From NCBI GenBank assembly GCA_002197995.1, contig NGZR01000004.1, forward strand, positions 2,170,001-2,234,000: DNA of 64,000 nucleotides, written 5' to 3'. Shown here piece by piece: positions 11,959 through 21,959 of this stretch. The translations under genes were made by a program, and so were the position numbers. Positions within the stretch are counted from its first letter, which is position 1. Every line of letters starts with the position of its first letter. The notes under the pieces were generated by a model, which was not told where the DNA came from, searched no databases, and was given only the letters and a program-made list of their open reading frames with translations. This DNA comes from Gaeumannomyces sp. JS-464 (taxonomy: Eukaryota > Ascomycota > Sordariomycetes > Magnaporthales > Magnaporthaceae).

Positions 11959-14154
11959 TTAGGGCCGTGTTTGCCGCGTTAACGGTGCATTTCCGGCATT
12001 TTTTAAAAAGACGTAAAGGTTTTACGGAAATTGTGTGGTTTTTTAAATGGCTTTTTATTGCAACGGGTCTTTATGTAAATCGTTTTTAGCTGTAAACCTA
12101 CAAAGGATTTTGCGGCTTAATGCTTCCGCTTTATTTTTTGGGGTTATTATAACCTCCCCGTCGATATTTAACAGGGGAAGCCGTATAACGGGTATAAGTT
12201 TATGCCACTTTATAACACGGTATAGCACTTTTAAAAAATCCACTTTTTTTAACACGCTAGCCTAATGCTATTTTTTAGCAGTTCGAACCATTGCTTTTAA
12301 AACGCGGGCTTTAGCCGTAAAAAGCCCGCCGTTTTCCATAGCTTTTGCAAAATCCCGTTAAACGTTAGCGCACTTTTCGTTGCACTAAAGTTGGGTTTTT
12401 TTTTAGCTTTAAACCCCCGGCCGAAAGCTATTAACGCATTTTTTCAGCAGGTTTGTTAATGCTTTGGCCGTTTTATTCAAATAGTTCGTAATGCTTGGAT
12501 TTAAAAGTGGCGGCAAGCTGCCGCCCCCGTTATTACCACGTTTGCGAAAATCGGTAGTTTATCGTTTGGTAGCGTAATACGCCGGCGATTCGAAACCAAG
12601 TTGTTAAGGTTAAAAACCTCGATCCATATCGTGCGGTAGTTCGAATCGGTTGCTAATATAAGGTTTATTTCCGCTGTTATTAAAAGGGCGTTAAAAAAGG
12701 TAAAATCCAAAGCACTTCCGTCGTTATACGTAGGTTAGCTTAGGTTGGTAAATAGGAAAAAGGTTATAAGTATTAACCTATAAGGTTATATTTTAGCCCT
12801 TATTCCTATTGCTTTTAACCGGGTCCTACGCCGGGAACCTTGCGTTAAAATCCCCAGCTATAATGCATTTTGCCGTTAAGCGCTAACGTAGTAAAAGGTT
12901 TAACGAAGGTTCCGAAAGTCTTTTAAAGGCTTATATACGTTAACGAAAGTGCACCTGGCAACGGTAAACCAAAGGATATCCCGGGTGTTACCTGCCGGCC
13001 GGTCCGCTACAGGCCAAAGCCCCGGGTTTTTCCGCACGTAGGTTATTACCCTAAGTTTAATTTAGTAGTCGTACCAGCTATTTATTAAAATAAATAGCTC
13101 GTACGACGAGTAAGTGCAAAGCATAAACTTCCTTTTCCACGCGCTAGGGGGTTTTTGCATTAGCACCATATCGATATTATAACTTTAGGATAGTTAAAGT
13201 AAAATAGCCACCGCTTTTTAACTACGTCGAACGTTTGCTTAAGCGGCGGTTAAAACACGGTAGCGTTCGGGGCGAAGCCCGAACGCCGGGCCTTATTACT
13301 ATACGTTTGTTATATCCGGTTAGCTATTGGCATAAATAAAAGCGGCGTTAGTATATTGGGGGTTTTAGCTTTGCGAACGTTAGCCGCCGGGTACAGCGGA
13401 TGCGTCGGCGTTATTTAGGAGGTTTTCGGTTATTTCGGTAACCTTTTTAGGCACGGGGGGGTTTAATTTCATATTCGCTAATACCTTGTATTAGTTATTA
13501 AAACTAACTTAAAGCCTTTTAGCAGGGTGCTTTTCCTTGCCGGCCGTACGGGCCACGCCCTCGGGGGCCGGCGAATCCGCCAGGCTTGCTACGGCTGCGG
13601 CTGCGGCGGCGGCGGCGGCGGCGGCGGGGTAACAGAACAAGCGGCGTTACCGGTATCGGCCGCGAAGCTAGCATCGGCGGTAGCGGCCGTAATAACGGTA
13701 GCGTTAACGGTAATAACGGTAGCTACGGTAATAGCGGTAGTGGTCGTAAAGTCCGCCGTCGGATTAGCGGTTGCGGCGGAGTTGCTTGTAATAATAGCGG
13801 TTGCGGAAAGGGTGTTAGCGGCGGTGGCGGTAACGGCGGTGGCGGCGGTAGCGGCGGCTTCCGCCGCTTTTACCGCCGCCCGGTACGCTTATGCGCCTAA
13901 TTTCCTAACCGCGCTTTTTTCCTTATAAGTTAATTGTTTTAGCACCCCGTTTACTTATGTAAGCTTTATAAAGCAGTTCGGGTGGTCGGTTAAGTACGGG
14001 CCCGAGCAGTTTACGCATTGCGGGAAAGCTGTACACGGCGATACGTGCCGGTCGTCGTTTACTTCGCCGCATTATAGGCATTTTTCGGCCCGGGCATAAT
14101 TGCGGGCTACGTAAAAGCCGTGGCAGCTAAAAGTGTGTTAAGTAACCGGCGGGT
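11959..14154 (-). mobile_element. Tad1-like LINE fragment: end of ORF1 and endonuclease of ORF2
   Basis: On the minus strand, ORF1 ends with zinc-knuckle-like cysteines (NCGEVNDDRHVSPC and CVNCSGPYLTDHPNC, about 13,965-14,090), followed by an Ala/Thr-rich tail encoded by GCN codons (13,560-13,900). ORF2 follows with an apurinic-type endonuclease (about 12,740-13,250): RVITYVRKNPG, FVNVYKPLKDF and AGDFNARFPA, the last followed by a TGG-to-TAG stop. A further ORF2 segment at 12,055-12,255 contains VLYRVIKWHKLIPVI. The reverse transcriptase should lie further left but has been displaced or lost where gypsy C abuts. The right edge is the CGGGT target duplication of element A. Confidence 0.75.
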
Positions 14155-14507
14155 TATTACGACCGCACCTGAAAAAAGGTGTGGGAAGGGCCAGGACAAG
14201 TGGTAAAGCTTAGTTAGCTTATTATAACGCCCCGGCCACGTGATAAACGCAGGATATGTTAGTTATAATTATAGCTATATAAAAAAAAAAACAAAATGTA
14301 TATAAAAAAATGGATTTTCTTTTGTTTTAAATAGCTTTAACTAAAGCTTCGGCATTAATTAACTTAAATTAACTTCTAAACATCTTTAAAGCAAGCAATT
14401 AAATTATTTTTTTTAAATTACGTAATTTTTTATTAACTAGCATTAAAAATATTATCCTTTTCACTTTTAAAATGCCTTACTTTAAAAGCAAACCTTTAAT
14501 TGTAACA
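14155..14507 (+). repeat. 5' LTR of gypsy A
   Basis: It starts TATTAC (ancestral TGTTAC) and ends TTGTAACA. At 353 bp it is shorter than the 3' LTR, mainly because it carries a single palindromic unit (about 14,254-14,280) where the 3' LTR has three. Confidence 0.85.
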
Positions 14508-14529
14508 TTTTAATTAATTTTATTTACTA

Positions 14530-17500
14530 CTTTATTAAAAGGAAAGGATAATATAGTTATAACAAGCAGTAATAAAAAGTTTAAAAAGGAAAAAACCACG
14601 GTTTTTACTTTTAACGGTGTTAAATACGACCTTAACGAAACCGCTAACACGGCCAGCCTTTTTAAGCTTATAACGAACGAAATCGCTAAAAGCTAAGCCG
14701 AGGTAAAGCAATTTACCGCCAAATTGCTAACCTTTAAAACACCTATTACGGTTAAAACGTACAAATTCCCATTTTTAAACTTTTACAAAAAGGAGAATGG
14801 TAAATTTAAAACGTTTTTTACCAAATGCAAAAGCTATTTTAAGTTTTACAAACAGCAATTCGTAAGCGAAAAATAAAAAGTCGCTTACGCTGTTACCAAG
14901 CTAAACGGCAAAATAAAAAAGTGGTTTTAATTAACTTAAAACAATTATTTTAAAAGGTATAAAAATAGCCAAAAAACTATTAAAATTATTTTCGCTAATT
15001 TCGAAACTTTCGGAAAAAAAAGTCGGAAAAGTGTTCGAAATAATCGACGAAACCCGAATTGCAAAAAAAGATTTGCCAGCTTTTAAATAACGAAGGTCCG
15101 TAATTAAATACGCAACGAATTTTTAACGAATTAGCATAAAGCTCGATTAAAACGACGCTACGTTAATATTGCACTTTTATAACGGATTGCGCGAAAACGT
15201 GAAAAACGAACTCGCAAAGCAGGATCGCCCCGAGTTTTTTGATTACGTCCGAAACGCGGTTCGTATTAGCGATAAATTATACGAACGGTAATAAGAAAAA
15301 AAAGGATATTTTAAAAATGCGGTATAAAATAAAGCTAATTAAAAAAAGGTTAAATAGTAGCTTATTACGGTTTACAAAACCCATTTAAACCTTATAAACC
15401 TTAATGCGGGAACCGTTTATTAGCAATAAAAGCAGTAGAAAAAGCAAAAATAAAACTTAAAAAACGGAAAATGCTTTAAATGCGGCTAAACCGGCTATAT
15501 TAAAGCAAATTGCCTTTAATAGGATAATAACCGCTAAGTAATTAACTTTTAACTAACGTAAACAAATTAAACATAAGAAAAATTGTACCCCGGGTTAACG
15601 TTTAACTGGACGAGCTGCTACGACGAATTATATGCTATATACCAGTTTAATAAGAAGGTTACCAAATGGTATTTTCGGAAATTTGGAAACGTTTACATTT
15701 TGCTTAAATACGATTAACGATAATAAATAACGCGTTATTTCCAAGCTTACGATTGAAAAAAACGCGCGCTTTTCGCGGGGTTTAAAAGTAACTTAGCAAA
15801 CGTATAAAGGAAGCGGGATTTAAAAAAAAATTTTTAAGTTAAACCCATTTTTTCCGTAAACCGAAATTTTAACACCGACGCGAAATTAAAAATGCTAAAC
15901 CTGAACGAACCGAGTTTAAAACAAGCGAAAAGCCCGAACGGCGAAACCTTTATACTTATAATTCGTAAAGCTATTGAAAAGCTAGCGCGTTTTTACGGTT
16001 TTCGATATTTCGAATGTTTTTAAACGTTAAGGTTTTAAAATACCCAAATAGCCCGTTATGCTACGCTATTAATAACGGATAATATCGTTATCGTGGTTTA
16101 GTAATTAGCAAAAAGTTAATATGCTAGCTATAAGTTTAACGACGGAAGCGAGCTAAAATAAATTTCCGAAAATTATTTTAGCGTTAATATAAAACATTTT
16201 AAACATTTGCACTTTTTTTAAGCAAAATGTATTTGTAAAAATGCAAATTCCATAATTTAAGCTAATACGATTTCTTTTTACAAAAGTTAAAAATAAGCCT
16301 AAAGTTAAACCCCGTTTAGCATTCCAATTATTACGGTAAAAATTAGCCCGAATTGGTAAATTTACCGCAGTTTTTAAACCTAGCGAATAGTGCCTAATGC
16401 TATGCGTTAAAATACTTAATTAAAAAAATATGCGAAATTATAAAATGCAAAAGCATGGCATAAAAGGTGGAAGTTTAGCATTAAAAGGTTACGCGAGCGT
16501 ATATCCCGTTCGACCCGGATAAAAGTACAAACGTACGATACTTATTCCTTTTATTAAAAAACTAAACGAATTACCCGAGCGGAAAGTACGGAATGGGAAA
16601 TAAAAAAACTAATAAAAACCTTCGCAATAGTAAAATTAAATTAATTATACGATTTACTAACGTTCGAATAAAATATTTAAAAAAAGGTTAAAATAATAAT
16701 CGATTGCGAAATATAAAGCGATTATATATCGTTATAAGCGGTTAAACGGTATAGATTTTTACAAAATGAAAACTTTAACCGTATAATTAAAACGGTTAAA
16801 AAAATACCTATCGCTTTATAAAAAAAATAAATCGATTAAAAAAATATAACTAATAACATTACGCACCGAATGGGGAAAACGTTATTATTAAGCTAAATAA
16901 GCTGGATATAAAAAAGGAAATGTAATTTTTCGAAATCTTTTAATTTAGAAAAATAACTTACGGATAATTAGTGTTAGCAGTTAAATTTAATAGGAAAAGC
17001 TACGAGTAATTATAAACGGTTTACCAATTACGAACCTTAATCGTAAGCAAAAAGTAACGAAAAGTTATAACGGTAATAGAATTTAGCAATCTATTTTTGC
17101 ATTTAACATCGACGAATATACGATTATTTAAAATGAAAAGCAATTAAAATAACCAAATCGATATTAAAAAACGGTTTGCAAATGTTTCGAAAAAATATTA
17201 CAAATACGAAAATTGTTTCGGAAAAACCTAAAAACGGTGCTTCCGAATATAAACGTTCGATTTAAAATTAAATTTAAACTAAAAACGTAATTTAAATACT
17301 AAAAGCTGTATTAGTTAGCTTTCGGCAATAAGAAGTGCTAAAAAACAATTAAAAGAAAATTTACAAAAGGGATATATTAAACTTTTCGATTTTTTTAATA
17401 AAATACAGGATTTTATAAAAAAGGAAAAAAACGGGACGAACCGAATATATATTAACTATATCGCCGTTAAACGAGGCTATAATTAAAAACTCGGTATTTT

Positions 17501-19900
17501 TGCTTTTATTAACAAATTACGAAATAAGCTTGGTAAAACCCAATATTTTACGGTTTTTAAACTTACGAAAAGCTTATAACTTAATACGGATTTAAAAAGG
17601 TTAGGAATAGTTTATAACTTTTAAAAATAAGTTTAAATATTACGAATTTTTAATAATATCTTCGGGTTTACTAACGCAATTAGCCACGTTTTAAAAAAAT
17701 AATTAACTATATATTACGCTAGTACTTTAACATTTTTATCCTCGCGTATTTAAACGATATTTTAATTTTTCGGAAACGAAAACAGCATAAAGCAATACGT
17801 ATATAAGGTGTTTTAAAAGCTGCTTAATGCAAAGCTTTTTATTAAGCCAAAAAAATGCGAATGGCATTTGTAAAAAGTCGCTTTTTTAAAATTTAATTAC
17901 ATTTGGACAAATTTGCATAATCCAAAAAAGTTAAAGAAATTAAAAAGTGGCTTATATTTAAAAATGTTACGAAAGTGCAATGTTTTAAGATTTTTAAACT
18001 TTTATAAACGGTTTAATTCGTAATATATAGCAAAATCGTTTTATACCATTTACAAATTTTACTAAAAATAACTAACAGTTTTATTAGGAAAGGAAAAATA
18101 AAAGGCTTTCAAATAATTACGAAATCGTATTATTAAAAAACCAATATATCGTATTCCTAAACAAAAAACCTTTTAAAATTAAAATCGATGCGTTGGATTA
18201 CGCGATCGGGCCTAACTCGAACAGCGAAACGACCAAGAACGGTTGTACTTTTATGCGTTTTTATCGCAAAAATTAAACGGATTTAAAATTAAATTACCAA
18301 ATTTACGATATAAAAAGTTTTAGCGATAATTTAACCATTTAAAAAGTGGCGGCCATACTTTTTATAAAGTGTATAATACCAGGTTATAATATATATATAA
18401 ACCATAAAAATTTAACATATTTTATTATAAGTAAAAACTTAAATAAGCGATAAATTCGCTGGAGCGAATTTTTTACAAAAATTACAATATCCGAATTAAA
18501 TACCGGAAAGGGTCGAAAAACGGCCAGGCGAACGCTTTAAGGACGAGCGACCACCAGGTCGCCAATACCTAAAAAATACAAGTAATTTAGCGAAAAAGAT
18601 TAAACGGATTTTAATTTCGGCATAAAAGAATTTGCTAAAACGGTTTAATAAGGAAAAGTTTAAACTTTAAAAAAAATTTAACAATTTACAGGCTAATTAA
18701 TATACGGTTATTAAAGCGTAAAAAAAACGTAAAAACAGTTTATAATATATTACGGGTTCGTAAAAACTTAAGCCGAAATATAAAACGTAATAAAGGATTG
18801 CGAAAGTTATGCTAAAAACAAAGCCAATAGGTATAAACCATATAGGTTATTATAACCTTTGCTAATATCGGACGAAATATAGCAAAAAATTATTATAAAT
18901 TTCGTTATTAAACTTTTTTAATCCAAAAAACTAATAATTAAAGTTAAGTACGATAATATACTGGTAGTAATAAATAAGTTTACTAAATACGCTTTATTTT
19001 TACCGTATAAAAAAAGCAATAACGCTACCGAGTTAACGTACGTTTTTATTAAACACGTAATAGCGGAACACGGCACGCCAAACCATTTAATTACGGATAA
19101 AAATAAGCTATTTACGAGCAAATTTTAAAAAGGGCTTATAGCTTTATTAAAAGTTAAACACTTTTTATTTACGGTTTACCACTTTTAAATAAATAAATAA
19201 ACGAAGCGAACGAACCAAATTATAAAGCAATATTTACGTTATTACGTTAATTACAAATAAAATAACTAGGTATAACTATTTCCTATAGCTTAGTTCGCTT
19301 ATAATAGCTTAATTTATAAAAGTATAAAAATTATACCTTTTTATACGAACTACGGGTTTACGTTTACAACGTATAAAGAACTTAAAGTAAAAAAACATCC
19401 TTTAATAGCGGAAATACAAATAACGAAACTTATTAAATTGCATAAACACTTTTAAACAAAGCTAAAAAAGTTATAACACTGCATAATTATTTAAATAAAT
19501 AAAAAAAAATCGAAAAACCGATTTTTAAAAAGGGAAATAGCGTTTATTTTTTTCGACGAAATATTAAAACAAAACGACCGAGCGATAAACTAAACTATAA
19601 ACAATTGGAACTTTTTAAAATATTAAATAAGGTTTCGAACGTAAATTATAAATTTCCATTACCGCTAATTATAAAATCCTACCTGGTTTTTTATATTTCC
19701 CTATTTAAATTAGCGTTACCGGGTTTTAAAAACGACAAGTTAATAGAAATCGACCTGGAATAAAAATACGAAATCGAAAAAACTTTAAACTATAAGCTAA
19801 AAAATAAGCCCAAAAAGTACTTAATTAAATGGAAAAAGTACGGTTATAAGGAAAACACGTGGGAAAAAGCGATTAACCTTATAAATTGCTAAAAAACTTT
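14530..19900 (+). pseudogene. gag-pol of gypsy A, riddled with stops
   Basis: The CCHC knuckle lies at 15,466-15,519 (CFKCG then GYIKANC), its His replaced by Tyr. The RT active site reads YLND instead of YLDD at 17,747-17,758. RNase H starts near 18,176 (IDALDYAIG). The integrase core lies at about 18,880-19,130. A chromodomain lies at about 19,805-19,895 (YLIKWKKYGYKENTWEKA), which marks the element as a chromovirus; such domains are known to guide integration to heterochromatin. Gln and Trp codons are widely converted to stops. No intact protein can be made. Confidence 0.9.
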
Positions 19901-20001
19901 AACGAAGCACTGGTAAAAGCACTTATAAGGAGGTTAGCAAAAGTAAAAAGTAGTTAAAAAACTAATTAGCGAAAACTCGACAATTGGGTTCCTAGTAATA
20001 G

Positions 20002-20072
20002 TCGTGCCGGGATTCGAACCCGAAACCTTAGCAAAAAACCAAAGCTATACCTAATACGCTATAAAACCTAAA
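20002..20072 (-). other. tRNA-like sequence (A and B boxes) in the gypsy A 3' region
   Basis: On the minus strand the B box GGTTCGAATCC is exact (20,010-20,020) and an A-box match TAGCGTATTAGG lies at 20,050-20,061, about 29 nt apart as in a tRNA gene. The T arm and the 3' acceptor side (GGCACGAC) look tRNA-like, but the 5' side does not pair with the acceptor, so this is not an intact tRNA gene. The same sequence is present at the equivalent place in gypsy B. Confidence 0.55.
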
Positions 20073-20149
20073 AAAGTTATTAAAAGAGTTATAATTTGCT
20101 TAAGTTAAAAAGGAAAGCAGGTTTAAGTTAAAGTTAACCTTAAACGCTT

Positions 20150-20640
20150 GCCAGTCGAGGGAAACGGCAGGAGTTACGAATGGCTCGGGTTGCGAAGCAG
20201 CTCGGCGAGCCTCCCGGTCGGCCTTTTTTCGTTCGATACGCTTTAACTTTTTTACGGAGTTAATACCACGACGAATCGCTCGTATAAGCTTTTCACGCCA
20301 TTTTTTTTCTATTTTCGCAAGCGATTAATTTTGGCAAAAAAAGCCCGCAGCTTAGCTTTTGCAACTTTTAACTTTTCCTTCGCGCGAAAATGTTAAAAAC
20401 TATAATAACGAAAGTGCTTAAAAGCGGGGCCCAAAATGTCGCACCGGGAACGACCTTAGCGGACACACTTTTCGCAGCGAAAAAAGTCGTCGGGAAATAC
20501 CGAATAGCGGTTAAATCCGTCGGCTTTACAATTGGAATAAAAGGGTATAATAATAGGAAAACGCAGGATAAAAAAAAAAGGTTATCGCGTTTAACAATTA
20601 AACGCGCAAACTTTCGTTTTTGCACTTAACCAAACATTTT
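20150..20640 (-). pseudogene. Antisense accessory ORF of gypsy A, badly damaged
   Basis: The position and flanks match the antisense coiled-coil frame of gypsy B at 27,661-28,196: both start with the complement of CCAAACATTTT and end with similar text. Here the coding frame cannot be followed for more than short stretches. The 85-codon open frame at 20,368-20,625 is probably a by-product and not the original protein. Confidence 0.4.
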
Positions 20641-20749
20641 ATTAAAAAAGGAAACGGTAAGTATGGTAAAAAGGAAAGTATTTACCATTAACGGAAAGCG
20701 GGGTAACAAATGTTAATTAAAAGGATTTAGCTTAAAAAGGGAAACCTAA

Positions 20750-21189
20750 TGTTACAACCGCACCCGAAAAGGGTATAAAAAGAGTTAAAATAAGTGGTAA
20801 GGTTTGGTTAGCCCACCATAACGCCCCGGCCACGTAATAAACGCAAAATATGTTAGTTATAAATATAGCTAACATATCCGGTAAAAATATATTAGCTATA
20901 AATATAACTAACATATTTAACGTAAATATGTTAGCTATAATTATAACTAACATATTCAGGGAAATGCTAAACGGGCAAAGTGTATATAAAAAATGGATTT
21001 CCTTTTGTTTTAAGTAGTTTTAATTAAAGCTTCGGCATTAATTAACTTAAGTTAGCTCCTAAACATCCCCTAAAGCAAGCAATTAAATTGTCCTTTTAAG
21101 TTACGTAATCCCTTATTAACTAGCACCGAAAATACTGTCTTTTCCACCCCGAAATGCCTTACTTTAAAAGCAAACCCTTAATTGTAACA
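20750..21189 (+). repeat. 3' LTR of gypsy A
   Basis: The LTR is 440 bp, starting TGTTACAACCG and ending ATTGTAACA. Its U3 is unrelated to that of gypsy B and C, while R-U5 from about 20,980 onward is clearly the same family. Confidence 0.85.
20848..20955. repeat. Three 30-nt palindromes at 39-bp spacing in the gypsy A 3' LTR
   Basis: Units at 20,848-20,877, 20,887-20,916 and 20,926-20,955 each read ATATGTTAGYTATAA followed by its near complement, with 9-nt spacers. Each can fold into a hairpin of about 14 bp. Confidence 0.9.
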
Positions 21190-21513
21190 CGGGTATCGTT
21201 ATATGCGGCGTAAAAAAAAGGTAATCCTTTAAAGTTTAAATCCGGCCGCGTGCGTATAAAAGGATATAATTTATAATATACGCTTTTAAAGTTAACGCCG
21301 GCCTCGAAAAGCTTAACGTTTATTAGCTTTAGCCTTATTTAAGCTTTTATTTTTTCCCGGACCAGCTTTTCCGATATCGAAACGCTTTGTTTAAAACCGT
21401 TCGTTAAAAACGTAAAACATTTGGAAATCACGTAATTAAACCAAATTTTAAGCTTTTTAATTCTTTTAACGTTATATAAACGGCCTAATTTAAATCGATG
21501 CTGCAAAAGCCGG
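21190..21513 (-). mobile_element. Tad1-like LINE fragment: middle of ORF1
   Basis: These 324 bp lie between the target duplications of gypsy A and gypsy B. Minus-strand reading gives RIP-damaged ORF1-like text (LVREKIKA, INVKLFEAGVNFKSV, YYKLYPFIRTRPD). It links the ORF1 start at 30.1-31.0 kb with the ORF1 end at 14.1 kb when both gypsy elements are removed. Confidence 0.7.
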
Positions 21514-21942
21514 TGTTACGACCAGTATGCAAACCCTAAAGCGGCAGGACGGAAAAGGTTTTAAGCGGTGCCCTTGCCCCGCACTCGGATACGTGGAGTT
21601 ACGTAACCCCAGCTGGATTTTTAAATTTGTGTTAAAAAAACCACAAATCCATAAAGCTAAAAGGATTTTTAAATTTGTGTTAACAAAACCACAAATCCAC
21701 AAATCTAACCTAACGTAAGGTAAAAAGCAACGTATATATAAAAAATGGATTTCCTATTGTTTTAAATAGCTTTAACAAAAGCTTCGGCATTAGTTAACCT
21801 AAATTAGCTTTTAAGCATCCCTTAAAGCAAACAATTAAATTGTCTTTTTAAATTACGTGTTCCCCTATTTACTAATACTAGCGATACTATCCTTTCCACC
21901 CCCGAAATGCCTTACTTTAAAAGCAAACCCCTAATTGTAACA
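21514..21942 (+). repeat. 5' LTR of gypsy B
   Basis: The LTR is 429 bp. It contains a tandem duplication of about 47 bp (about 21,613-21,708) with ACCACAAATCCA in each unit. Compared with the outer part of the 3' LTR, differences are transitions towards T or A in this copy, the polarity expected of RIP. Confidence 0.9.
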
Positions 21943-21959
21943 TTTTAACTAATTTTATT

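Larger units (their letters stand above)
14155..21189 (+). mobile_element. Ty3/gypsy element A (chromodomain type), RIP-inactivated
   Basis: This is a complete-length element of 7,035 bp bounded by LTRs and a 5-bp target duplication CGGGT (14,150-14,154 and 21,190-21,194). The order is 5' LTR, gag with zinc knuckle, RT, RNase H, integrase and chromodomain, then a 3' region with a tRNA-like sequence and a damaged antisense reading frame, and the 3' LTR. Coding parts are interrupted everywhere by RIP-type stops. It was inserted into ORF1 of the Tad-like LINE. Confidence 0.9.

Noticed and set aside
13527..13928. Plus-strand open frames giving Gly/Ser/Arg- or Ala/Val-rich proteins
   Set aside because: They are complements of the Ala/Thr-rich tail of LINE ORF1 on the minus strand; the order with zinc knuckles and endonuclease fits only the minus strand.
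18918..19121. Minus-strand open frame, with a similar one at 26,373-26,654
   Set aside because: Both are antisense readings of the gypsy integrase core, which is recognisable on the plus strand. Their similarity to each other reflects the shared element.
20002..20072. A functional tRNA gene
   Set aside because: A and B boxes are present, but the 5' end does not pair with the acceptor side, and the copy in gypsy B has a changed B box.
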